Below, one piece after another: positions 1 through 7,328 of a stretch of DNA of 10,224 bases. The position numbers and the translations under genes are program-made. The DNA comes from Spirochaetaceae bacterium (GTDB taxonomy: Bacteria; Spirochaetota; Spirochaetia; DSM-2461). The stretch is taken from positions 1 to 10,224 of the forward strand of contig JAEINM010000118.1 in the NCBI GenBank assembly GCA_016342385.1, given 5' to 3'. Position 1 is the stretch's first letter. Each line of letters begins with the position of its first letter. Under the pieces are notes generated by a model, which was given only the letters and a program-made list of their open reading frames with translations, was not told where the DNA came from and searched no databases.

Positions 1-1982
1 TGGTTATGATATGCAAAGAAGATACGGGCCTGATTAACAGTTTTGAAGACATCGGAAACCAATCTGTAGGAGTTCTTAAGGATTATATTACCGAATTCTA
101 TGTAAACCGGGATTATCCGGAGATAAACCTGGTTCTATATGATAACACTGCGAATGGATTAAAAGCTGTTTCAAAGGGATCTTTAGATATCTTTATTACA
201 GATATTCCCTCCTTTGAATATTATTCACAGAAATCATCACTGTCCAATCTGAGAATCTCCGGTTTTACCTCTTATTCTATGGATCTTTCTATCGGGGTGG
301 AGAACGGGGCTGAGGATTTATTGTCTATACTGAATAAAGCACTCGGTCATATCTCGGCAAATGAAAAAGGAGCTATATATTCAGACTGGGTGAATCAGGC
401 TAAACCTCTCATTGATTATTCGCTTATCTGGAAGATTGCTCTTATAGGGTTTGTTCTTTTTGTGATTATCTTTCTCTGGAATAGAAGGCTTGCCCGAGAA
501 ATTATTCTCAGAAAAGAAGCCGAAAAAAGTGCTGTTTATGCCACTCAGGCCAAAAGTGATTTTCTGGCAAATATGAGTCATGAGATTAGAACTCCCATGA
601 ATTCTATTCTGGGTTTTGCCGAACTCCTCGATAACATAATTGTTGACAGAGAACAGAGGAGTTATCTCCAATCGATACGTTCAAGCGGAACTGCTCTTAT
701 GGATATTATTAATGATATTCTGGATTTATCAAAAATAGAAGCCGGAAAATTTACAGTGAAGCCAGTACCTACAAATATCAGAAAAATCTGTGATGATATG
801 GGGGAACTATTCAGGGACCGGTTTCTTCATAAAAAGATAACATTTGAAATTGTATGGGATAAAGCATTTCCCCATAACATCATGATTGACGGACCGAGAG
901 TTCGACAGATTCTGGTGAATTTAATCGGTAATGCTGTCAAATTCACCAGTGAAGGTCAAATCCAGCTCATTGTATCTTTACTGCAGAGCAGTTCAGATTT
1001 GAATACTATAGATTTTACAATGAGTGTAAAAGACACTGGAGTCGGTATACCGGAAGATCAGCTCTTGTTGATTTTTGAAAAATTTAAACAACAGGACGGC
1101 CAGGACATCGCTGAATATGGAGGCACTGGTCTGGGACTGGCTATCTGCGAACAAATTTCCAAGCTTCTGGGGGGGACTATTTCTGTTAAAAGCAGGGTTG
1201 GAGAAGGATCTGTTTTTACTGTAGATTTTCACAACATTCCTCTATTTGATGAAGTTGACAGGGAAGCAGGGGATAGGAAAAATCTCATTGTATTTGAGGC
1301 GGCAGATATTCTGATTGCTGATGATATTAAGGATAACAGAATTCTGTTGATGGAAAATTTCAGACATACTGATCTTGTCTTTCATGAAGCGTCAAATGGT
1401 CGGGAAGCTCTGGATATCCTCGGGAGCCGGAAGATTGATCTGGTTTTCCTGGATTTGCGTATGCCTGTTCTCAATGGTTATGAAACCATTGAGTTAATTA
1501 AAAAAGAAAAAAACATAAGCCAAATCCCCGTGGTTGCATTCACCGCTTCAATAATGAGTCGGGATCTGGAAAAAATCGGACAATTCGGATTTGATGCATA
1601 CCTTAGAAAACCAGTTAATCACGAACAGCTGCTTACTGTTCTGATTCGGTTCCTTCCTTATCGTGAGCAGCCTTTTACTGAAATTGATTCAAGTATGGAC
1701 CTTTTGGAGATTCATGATGCTGAATCCTTATTTTCCCTATTAGAATCGGATTTTTATCCCGAATGGGAAGATATTCGCGATAAAGGAGATTTTTCTCTTA
1801 TTGTGAAATTTGCAGGATCTTTAAAAAAAGAGGCAGAAAGACACAAAGCCTATTCTATTATTCAATATGCTGATAGATTAATCGATTATGCTGACAGCTA
1901 TGATATTATAGAGGTGGAAAAGCTAATGAATCAATTCCCTGAAATTATAGAAAGAATCAGAGAATCCTTAATAGAGGAGTAA
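1..1982 (+). CDS. BvgS-like hybrid sensor histidine kinase, 5' partial
   Basis: Membrane sensor kinase whose N-terminus lies outside the window; the frame is already open at base 3 and the first ATG is at 6 (residue numbers here count from it). Residues 1-135 resemble the second half of a family 3 periplasmic solute-binding domain as found in BvgS/EvgS sensors. One membrane segment follows (about 138-158). The HisKA domain has the phospho-acceptor His192 in SHEIRTP. The ATPase domain shows the N box (N305, N309), the G1 box DTGVGIP (343-349) and the G2 box GGTGLGL (372-378). A receiver domain follows with acidic D439/D440, phospho-acceptor D483, T513 and K535. The last 90 residues form a helical domain like a histidine phosphotransfer domain but without its usual histidine. 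By family, ligand binding outside would control His-to-Asp phosphotransfer inside. The downstream receiver-kinase gene begins six bases after the stop and is probably co-transcribed and coupled. Confidence 0.93.
   Translation, partial: VMICKEDTGLINSFEDIGNQSVGVLKDYITEFYVNRDYPEINLVLYDNTANGLKAVSKGSLDIFITDIPSFEYYSQKSSLSNLRISGFTSYSMDLSIGVENGAEDLLSILNKALGHISANEKGAIYSDWVNQAKPLIDYSLIWKIALIGFVLFVIIFLWNRRLAREIILRKEAEKSAVYATQAKSDFLANMSHEIRTPMNSILGFAELLDNIIVDREQRSYLQSIRSSGTALMDIINDILDLSKIEAGKFTVKPVPTNIRKICDDMGELFRDRFLHKKITFEIVWDKAFPHNIMIDGPRVRQILVNLIGNAVKFTSEGQIQLIVSLLQSSSDLNTIDFTMSVKDTGVGIPEDQLLLIFEKFKQQDGQDIAEYGGTGLGLAICEQISKLLGGTISVKSRVGEGSVFTVDFHNIPLFDEVDREAGDRKNLIVFEAADILIADDIKDNRILLMENFRHTDLVFHEASNGREALDILGSRKIDLVFLDLRMPVLNGYETIELIKKEKNISQIPVVAFTASIMSRDLEKIGQFGFDAYLRKPVNHEQLLTVLIRFLPYREQPFTEIDSSMDLLEIHDAESLFSLLESDFYPEWEDIRDKGDFSLIVKFAGSLKKEAERHKAYSIIQYADRLIDYADSYDIIEVEKLMNQFPEIIERIRESLIEE
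1975..1980 (+). promoter_or_regulatory. Ribosome-binding site inside the upstream gene's end
   Basis: GAGGAG lies 8 bases before the ATG at 1989 and overlaps the final codons of the hybrid kinase gene. An earlier ATG at 1984 is followed at once by a stop and is not a start. The arrangement suggests translational coupling of the two kinase genes. Confidence 0.75.
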
Positions 1983-1988
1983 GATGTT

Positions 1989-3155
1989 ATGAACGGAAAA
2001 TTCAATATTCTTGTCGTTGATGATGACCTGAAAAATATACAGGTGGGGATAAACTTTCTCAAAAAAAATGAGAAATATCACCTTGTTTTTGCCACAAATG
2101 GAAAACAGGCATTGAAGAGAGTCAAAGATTCCCTTTTTGATCTGATTCTTCTGGATATTATGATGCCGGAAATGGATGGGTATGAAGTCTGCAGAAGATT
2201 GAAAGAAGATGAGCATACAAGGGATATTCCCGTTTTATTTCTTACGGCAAAGCAGGGGGCGGATAATCTCGTCAAAGGGTTTGAAGCTGGCGGGGCCGAT
2301 TATATTACTAAACCATTTAATTCCCATGAGCTAATGGCCCGGGTTAAAACCCATATCGAACTTCACTATCAACACAAAAAAGAGATTGAACGTTTACAGG
2401 ATTTACTATATCAGTCTCAGAGAGCGGAGACGATTATTTTCCGGGCAAAAGGGATTGCTCACGACTGCAATAATTTTCTGAATGTCATTGCTCCAAATAT
2501 CCAGAAAATCAATTCCAATGTAAAAAAAGGAATTTCAGATCCCGGGGATTACGAAACGTTATTTCAGGGAATAGTTTCATCGGTCAGGAAGACGGCGAAT
2601 CTTTTAAGGCAGTTTTCTGATTTTGGAAATGAGAAGAAAAATCAAGTGTCCATTGTCGATATGAATGTCGTTGTGTCAGATCTTGTAAAAATCTACAGAT
2701 CTTCCCTGAATAATACGGTGGATCTGAAAATCGACTTTCTCAGTCAGCCGGCCCTGGCTCTGGCAGACATTATTCACATAGAGCAGGTTTTGCTGAATAT
2801 GATAATAAATGCGGATCATGCTATTTGTTCTCAACCAGAAGAGAATAGGCGGGGGGGGGCTATAACTCTGACTGTATCCAAAGTCTCCCCTGTAGAGGAT
2901 GCCGAACTAAATAGTGCATCGGCCTATCTGAAGATTGATGTTGAAGATAATGGGATCGGGATGAGCCAGGAGACGATGGATCTGATTTTCAATCCCTATT
3001 TTAGCACCAGGAAAAATGAAGGTGGAAGTGGTCTGGGATTAGCTGTTGCCAGGAGCATTGTAAAATCTCATAAGGGAGATATTCGGGTTTCATCAGAATT
3101 GGGAAAAGGCTCCTGCTTTAGTATCTATTTCCCTTTTTATGAAGAAAAAGAGTAA
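1989..3155 (+). CDS. Receiver-histidine kinase fusion protein
   Basis: Soluble 388-residue signalling protein with no membrane segment. Residues 5-122 are a receiver domain with D11/D12, phospho-acceptor D56, T86 and K108. A short coiled coil (about 123-150) leads to an NtrB-like kinase core with H158 in GIAHDCNNFL. The ATPase domain has the N box (N270, N274), G1 box DNGIGM (320-325) and G2 box GGSGLGLA (345-352). There is no DNA-binding or enzymatic output domain. The start ATG follows GAGGAG (1975-1980) with an 8-base spacer, placed in the last codons and stop of the preceding kinase gene, so translation is probably coupled. The simplest reading is that its receiver takes phosphate from the upstream hybrid kinase or a partner and controls its own kinase activity. 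Nine consecutive G at 2851-2859, between the N and G1 boxes, are an unusual slippage-prone tract. Confidence 0.92.
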   Translation: MNGKFNILVVDDDLKNIQVGINFLKKNEKYHLVFATNGKQALKRVKDSLFDLILLDIMMPEMDGYEVCRRLKEDEHTRDIPVLFLTAKQGADNLVKGFEAGGADYITKPFNSHELMARVKTHIELHYQHKKEIERLQDLLYQSQRAETIIFRAKGIAHDCNNFLNVIAPNIQKINSNVKKGISDPGDYETLFQGIVSSVRKTANLLRQFSDFGNEKKNQVSIVDMNVVVSDLVKIYRSSLNNTVDLKIDFLSQPALALADIIHIEQVLLNMIINADHAICSQPEENRRGGAITLTVSKVSPVEDAELNSASAYLKIDVEDNGIGMSQETMDLIFNPYFSTRKNEGGSGLGLAVARSIVKSHKGDIRVSSELGKGSCFSIYFPFYEEKE

Positions 3156-3201
3156 TCACTACGACGTGGATCTGTCCAAACAGTAGAAAAGTAGATAATT
3201 C

Positions 3202-3227
3202 AGGAGTTTCGCAGGGACCTCCTTTTT
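3202..3227 (+). terminator. Possible weak terminator after the kinase operon
   Basis: AGGAG (3202-3206) can pair with CTCCT (3219-3223), followed by a run of five T (3223-3227). The stem is only 5 bp with a 12-base loop, so the call rests mainly on its place 47 bases after the stop codon and on the T run. Confidence 0.35.
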
Positions 3228-3288
3228 AACATATACAGGATTAAGGTTTCTGTAAATCAGTAAGCTTCAATTCCAATAATTGGTCCTA

Positions 3289-3317
3289 TTGCATCTTCCC
3301 CTTATCAGATAGATAAT
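3289..3317 (+). promoter_or_regulatory. Candidate promoter of the YkgJ-type gene (leaderless)
   Basis: A -35-like TTGCAT (3289-3294) is separated by 17 bases from a good -10, GATAAT (3312-3317). The normal start point, six bases after the -10, is the A of the ATG at 3324. The gene has no Shine-Dalgarno sequence, which fits a transcript starting at the start codon. The -35 matches consensus at only four of six positions. Confidence 0.45.
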
Positions 3318-3323
3318 TACTCT

Positions 3324-3950
3324 ATGAAACAGACCCCCATTGATGAAATTTATCATTTCAAGTGCACCTCCTGTGGAGACTGTTGTTCCGGTCACATGGA
3401 AATTAATATCAATATCTATGATCTCTATAAAATCAGCAGGAAATCCAATTTCTCCTCCACAGGGGAATTGTTTGAAAGAAGACTCGTTAAACTCGTTCAG
3501 GTTCAGAATAACTGCTGGACGCCTCAGATCATCTTTAAGAAACTGCCCTTGGAGTTCTGCCCCTGGTTGATCAATGATATGGGGGACAATGACATTCTAA
3601 AAGGTTTTTGTTCCCTCCATCCCACAACTAAACCCCTTATCTGCAGGATGGCACCGGCCGGCCGTGTTGTTGATTTTCATAATCATCAAATATCCTATGT
3701 GCTGACACCTCCTACAGAAAACTGTCACGGTATGAAAAGTACACAGGAAAATCGTTTATCCCTATTAGAAAGGGACATCCATGATGAATTGGAACTGGAA
3801 TATCGTTTTTATAGAATTCTGGAAAACCTGAAAAAGGTAAAAATCCCGGAAGATGTCATGCTGAAGAAGTTTTATATTTTCAACACAGACAGCCCTTTTG
3901 AACAGATTCTTGCAGAGCGGGAGAAAATGCCATTCAATTTAATGTTGTAA
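3324..3950 (+). CDS. YkgJ-type CxxCxxCC cysteine-cluster protein
   Basis: A 208-residue soluble protein with the CxxCxxCC motif near its start (C14, C17, C20, C21, in context CTSCGDCC), the hallmark of the YkgJ/FliB-related family that is thought to hold a zinc or iron ion. Further likely ligands are C64, C79, C96, H99, C107 and C134. The stretch FCSLHPTTKPLICRMAPAG (95-113) matches the family's second block, where a cysteine precedes 'RP..CR..P'. The remaining C-terminal 70 residues are helical and charged. No signal peptide or membrane segment is seen. The biochemical role of most such proteins is unknown; FliB homologues methylate flagellin lysines, but nothing here shows methylase activity. 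There is no recognisable ribosome-binding site upstream; the promoter -10 sits six bases before this ATG. A small coiled-coil gene follows after 48 bases. Confidence 0.85.
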   Translation: MKQTPIDEIYHFKCTSCGDCCSGHMEININIYDLYKISRKSNFSSTGELFERRLVKLVQVQNNCWTPQIIFKKLPLEFCPWLINDMGDNDILKGFCSLHPTTKPLICRMAPAGRVVDFHNHQISYVLTPPTENCHGMKSTQENRLSLLERDIHDELELEYRFYRILENLKKVKIPEDVMLKKFYIFNTDSPFEQILAEREKMPFNLML

Positions 3951-3985
3951 TCATAGGACAGATACACTTAAACTATAAAAGGAAC

Positions 3986-3990
3986 AGGAG
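3986..3990 (+). promoter_or_regulatory. Ribosome-binding site that fixes the small gene's start
   Basis: AGGAG ends 8 bases before the ATG at 3999. A GTG in the same frame at 3990 overlaps this site and is therefore unlikely to be the start. Confidence 0.7.
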
Positions 3991-3998
3991 TGCTATCT

Positions 3999-4205
3999 AT
4001 GAATCAGGATGAATTAAAAGAGTGGAACAGACTTCATGATGAACATGCCGTCATATGGAGAGAACTGGAGCAGTATAGAACAGATACAATCGTCTCAAGG
4101 AAAAAAGGTGAAGATAATACAGAGGCAGAGAATCAGATTGAAAGACTGAGTGCAAAGCTGAAGGATATCGAAGGCAAAATAGATGATTTTATGAGAGAAC
4201 ATTAA
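3999..4205 (+). CDS. Small charged coiled-coil protein, function unknown
   Basis: A 68-residue protein, not recognised as any named family. It is rich in Glu, Lys, Asp and Arg and has no cysteine, signal peptide or membrane segment. Two helical stretches (about 2-36 and 44-66) with heptad-like hydrophobic spacing flank a polar turn around KKGEDN, so it probably folds as a helical hairpin or a dimeric coiled coil. The start at 3999 is chosen because AGGAG lies at the proper distance. It follows the YkgJ-type gene by 48 bases on the same strand and may share its transcript; a TATAAA at 3974-3979 lacks a convincing -35. Its stop is 56 bases from the end of dinB, which converges on it. That gap holds only weak AT-rich dyads and no clear terminator. 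Confidence 0.7.
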   Translation: MNQDELKEWNRLHDEHAVIWRELEQYRTDTIVSRKKGEDNTEAENQIERLSAKLKDIEGKIDDFMREH

Positions 4206-4261
4206 GATCATTTTAATAATGAGTCAGAAAATTCACTTTTCCCGGTATTGAAAAAGTACAA

Positions 4262-5374
4262 TTAAAAATCTTTATCCAGAGATTCTTCAAAGGGCAGTTT
4301 TAACTGTGGATCATATTCGGAGAAACCTTTACCGGATAATCCGGACAATGATATCCCCAAAAGTCTCAGCGGTTTGCTTCCCGCTTCTGTTTTGGACACC
4401 AGATTCCAGATGTGATTCATTATTTCACCGGACTTATTGACGGGATATTCTACCGTGTGGGATCTTGTCACACTAATAAAATCGTGAAATTTTACTTTGA
4501 GAGTCACTGTTGATGCAAGAGCCTTATATCTTTCCATGGTGTTTTCAATGTCATCGGCAATCTCTTTCAGTATCCTGTAAATCTCATCCATGTCGGTAAT
4601 ATCCACTTTCAGTGTTGTTTCTCTTCCGATGGATTTTCTTATGTGACTCGGTTCAACAGTCCTGTTGTCTATCCCCCTGGCAGCATCATAAAAATAGGGA
4701 CCCGACTTTCCGAAAAGTTCAATCAGTTCATATAGTTCAAACTTCTGAAGATCGGCTCCGGTTTTTATACCCATGGTAATCATTCTTTTTTCGGTTACCT
4801 TTCCGACTCCCCAGAATTTTCTTATGGGTAATTTTGAGATGAAATCTACAGCTTCAGGAGGTGTCACAACAGTAATACCATCAGGTTTATGGTAATCAGA
4901 GGCTATTTTCGCAATGAACTTATTATAGGATACTCCGGCAGATGCAGTCAGTCTGGTTTTTTCCTTTATTTTTGCCCTTATCTCCTGAGCTATGAGGGTT
5001 GCCGATGGATTTCCCATTTTATTCTCAGTGACATCGAGATAGGCTTCATCGAGAGATAGAGGTTCCACCAGATCGGTATATTGGAAGAAGATTTCTCTGA
5101 TCTGATCGCTGACCTCTTTGTAATCTGAGAAATTGTGATCACATACGAAAATAGCATGTGGACATAATTTATATGCCTGAGCAGATGGCATGGCCGAGTG
5201 TATACCGAATTTTCTGGCTTCATAGGAACAGGTGGAGACTACTCCGCGACTGTCCGGCCGACCTCCTACAACAAGAGGCTTTCCTCTGTATTCAGGATGG
5301 TTTCTCTGCTCAACCGCGGCAAAAAAAGCATCCATGTCTATATGAATTATTTTCCTCACATATTTACTATACAT
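4262..5374 (-). CDS. dinB: DNA polymerase IV (Y-family translesion polymerase)
   Basis: Error-prone, lesion-bypassing polymerase of the Y family, 370 residues as in most bacterial Pol IV. The palm motif HIDMDAFFAAVE carries metal ligand D13 and the steric-gate phenylalanine at 18; the second catalytic pair is D109/E110 in SLDEAYLDV. The SYEARKFGI block of the finger domain, helix-hairpin-helix elements near GVGKVTEKR, and the little-finger domain follow. QLKLPF (357-362) is a sliding-clamp-binding motif close to the C-terminus. The start is not settled. The coordinates use the ATG at 5374, but no ribosome-binding site precedes it. A GTG at 5359 gives VRKIIHIDMD, which aligns exactly with the E. 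coli DinB start (MRKIIHVDMD), and it is the predicted first base of the transcript from the adjacent promoter. No LexA-type palindrome was recognised upstream, so SOS control is not shown. Confidence 0.95.
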   Translation of the reverse strand: MYSKYVRKIIHIDMDAFFAAVEQRNHPEYRGKPLVVGGRPDSRGVVSTCSYEARKFGIHSAMPSAQAYKLCPHAIFVCDHNFSDYKEVSDQIREIFFQYTDLVEPLSLDEAYLDVTENKMGNPSATLIAQEIRAKIKEKTRLTASAGVSYNKFIAKIASDYHKPDGITVVTPPEAVDFISKLPIRKFWGVGKVTEKRMITMGIKTGADLQKFELYELIELFGKSGPYFYDAARGIDNRTVEPSHIRKSIGRETTLKVDITDMDEIYRILKEIADDIENTMERYKALASTVTLKVKFHDFISVTRSHTVEYPVNKSGEIMNHIWNLVSKTEAGSKPLRLLGISLSGLSGKGFSEYDPQLKLPFEESLDKDF

Positions 5375-5394
5375 ACATTAAGTTGTTTTGACAA
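5366..5394 (-). promoter_or_regulatory. Promoter of dinB overlapping its 5' coding end
   Basis: On the minus strand TTGTCA (5389-5394) and TATAGT (5366-5371) are 17 bases apart; each differs from consensus by one base. Six bases separate the -10 from the GTG at 5359, so transcription should begin at that codon. The ATG at 5374 would lie inside this promoter and could not be on its transcript. Confidence 0.6.
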
Positions 5395-5679
5395 TCATTG
5401 CTCTGAATTATTTGGTTCCTGAGCCTGTCGACTTGTGCTGAGCTTGTCGAAGTAAGGGTACATGCAATAAGTAGATTGGGCAATAATAGAATCTATTTTT
5501 ACTCACTACGTCGGATGGACTGAGCAGAAATCTCCACTAATCGGCTATAAATGAAGAAGTGAAAATAAAAATATCTTAAAAAAGGCCTTTTTAAAAAAAA
5601 TCAATGGCACCATAGTGATTCCTGATCTAATATAAAAGATCCGAATGAAAATTTAATCATCAAAAAAGGACTAATTGCT
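5375..5679. other. 305-base divergent intergenic region
   Basis: No gene is seen between dinB and the SH3-like lipoprotein. It holds the dinB -35 element at its left edge, the CTGAGCYTGTCGA repeat pair (5419-5451), an AT-rich palindrome centred on GGCC (5579-5592), TATAAA sequences at 5546 and 5631 without a convincing -35, and the lipoprotein ribosome-binding site AAGGA (5666-5670), 9 bases before its ATG. Confidence 0.6.
5419..5451. repeat. Two direct copies of CTGAGCYTGTCGA
   Basis: CTGAGCCTGTCGA (5419-5431) and CTGAGCTTGTCGA (5438-5450) differ at one base and are 19 bases apart. This 13-mer resembles a short dispersed repeat, often ending TCGAAG, that I recall from intergenic regions of many unrelated bacteria; that recollection was not checked. 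Only these two copies are in the window. Confidence 0.6.
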
Positions 5680-7266
5680 ATGTTAAAAAAGCTACTTATT
5701 CTATTTCTTTCATTATTCACATTGTTTATTTTCAGCTGTACAGAAACTAAGACCGATTCTACTAATTTATACATTGAGGACACTGTTGAAGAGAGGGAAA
5801 AAGAAACAGAAGCAGAAATCGTTACTGAACCTGAAGTGCAATCTCTACCAGCTGTCGTTTTACGTGATGATGCTTCCATATGGGGGAATGAAGAGGGCAG
5901 TTTATCGGCGAAACCGATAGTTCAACTTGATATGGGTACAGAAGTTCAATACCTGGGAGTCGATGAAGATTTAAAATCCGGCTCAAATGTATACTCATAT
6001 TCCAAAATTCAACTGGCTGATGGCATAGAGGGCTGGATCTCAACAGTTCGATTGGCTAAAAATGCAGCAGTCGGAGTTGTCGCTGTGGAAAGTGGTTTAT
6101 ATAAAAGACCATCAATAACTTCTCCCATAAATAGAACGGTTCCCGCAGGACAGATTGTTGCTGTCTCTTTGGAAGAGGGAAATGTTGAGGGGTATGCAAA
6201 AATCAGTTTTTCCTATTATTTCAATGATAAAATATCCACACCGGAACACCGCTATATTGTATATAAAAATATTTCTTCAGATACAAAAGATATAGAAACA
6301 GCAAAGCTTGTTCTTAAAGCCTTTAGAAATGTTGACCAGAGAAATGACTTTCTGAATCTCGCTTTTACATTAGATTCCGTTTTTAAAACAACCGGTCGTA
6401 TAAAAGGGGATCAGTTCGGCTATAAATTCCCTGAGATGACAGATGATCCGATGGCGCTTTCCGATAATGTGGATGTTCTGGCCGTCAATCCTCAGAACGA
6501 AGGCGAAGCTCTTCCCTGGTTTCTGGTTCAACTGGAGGATCAGCAATTACTGTGGATGAGATCCGATGGGGTAGAACTGGATAATGATATAGGAGAAAGT
6601 GTATTACATAGAACCTTATTAACTGATAAATCCACTTATACCGGGGAGGGTGTCCCCTCTGTCATTCTCTACCAGAATCTGTCTTTTAGAGTGACTGCCA
6701 CAGATAAAGAGGGAAAAGAGACTCTTCAGAATAAAGGATCTCTTGAACTCGGTCAGGTCGTCTATTTTATGAATGAAGATAAATTGTTTAATGATATAGA
6801 ATATTCGAAAATTGAAATTACCAACGGACAGTCAGGATGGTGCTCAAAGGCTTATTTAGCCATAGATACGGTTCCCGCTGTCATTACAAAATCTGATGTT
6901 TCACAATTCAGTGATGCCAGATTAACATCACTTTCACCCATCAAGATTCAGAGGTTTCAGATCGTGGCACAGTCTCTGAAGGAAGAATCGGGATTCTTTA
7001 AAATCAGTTATTCTCCCATCGATAAAGATCTCGGGCTTCAAAGAGATGTGTATATACAGAAGATGTCAGCACCTTCATCTTATATGAAGAATGATATAGA
7101 TGCGACAAAGCTGTTTTACCTTTGTCTCAATGAAGAGGACCCGGATCTGGCGGATCTGTATCTGAGAAAAGCCAGTGAAATCCCGTCCTTTTTTCAGGAT
7201 GAGATAAGTGATCTTTTTTATGAATCGAAAGAAGATCTCCCTGAAAGCAGTGCATCGGACTTATAA
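5680..7266 (+). CDS. Lipoprotein with duplicated SH3-like modules
   Basis: A 528-residue predicted lipoprotein of unrecognised specific function. A hydrophobic signal peptide ends in IFSC with lipidated C20, followed by an acidic linker rich in Glu and Thr (21-55). Two bacterial SH3-like beta domains come next (about 57-127 and 131-198), each pair ending in a helical stretch (201-235). After a distinct segment (244-300) the same order recurs: SH3-like 327-396 and 398-462, then helices 470-515. Matching landmarks are YSKIQLADGIEGWIS (107-121) and YSKIEITNGQSGWCS (375-389), and later QIVAVSL and QIVAQSL. SH3-like domains usually bind peptidoglycan or peptides, so an envelope-tethered scaffold or wall-binding role is possible. 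The ATG is chosen because AAGGA lies 9 bases upstream. The gene stands alone and converges on htrA. Confidence 0.82.
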   Translation: MLKKLLILFLSLFTLFIFSCTETKTDSTNLYIEDTVEEREKETEAEIVTEPEVQSLPAVVLRDDASIWGNEEGSLSAKPIVQLDMGTEVQYLGVDEDLKSGSNVYSYSKIQLADGIEGWISTVRLAKNAAVGVVAVESGLYKRPSITSPINRTVPAGQIVAVSLEEGNVEGYAKISFSYYFNDKISTPEHRYIVYKNISSDTKDIETAKLVLKAFRNVDQRNDFLNLAFTLDSVFKTTGRIKGDQFGYKFPEMTDDPMALSDNVDVLAVNPQNEGEALPWFLVQLEDQQLLWMRSDGVELDNDIGESVLHRTLLTDKSTYTGEGVPSVILYQNLSFRVTATDKEGKETLQNKGSLELGQVVYFMNEDKLFNDIEYSKIEITNGQSGWCSKAYLAIDTVPAVITKSDVSQFSDARLTSLSPIKIQRFQIVAQSLKEESGFFKISYSPIDKDLGLQRDVYIQKMSAPSSYMKNDIDATKLFYLCLNEEDPDLADLYLRKASEIPSFFQDEISDLFYESKEDLPESSASDL

Positions 7267-7328
7267 TTATTCACAAGCATAACTCCTGCTTTAAACCGTG
7301 AGAAAGTCCAGCGTCATTCTTCTGATTC

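Noticed and set aside
3156..3163. TCACTACG shared with 5503-5510, followed in both by GGAT
   Set aside because: The match is short and the flanks align poorly; it is too weak to call a dispersed repeat.
3990..3998. GTG start at 3990 for the small coiled-coil gene
   Set aside because: It overlaps the AGGAG that is correctly spaced for the ATG at 3999.
4206..4261. Terminator between the small gene and dinB
   Set aside because: Only a 5-bp AT stem (GAAAA/TTTTC) is present, with no T run after it.
5579..5592. AAAAAGGCCTTTTT palindrome as a terminator
   Set aside because: It has no loop of proper size without losing the GC core, and no gene ends nearby on either strand.
5605..5620. TGGCAC as a sigma-54 -24 element before the lipoprotein gene
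   Set aside because: The required GC at -12 is missing at the correct spacing.
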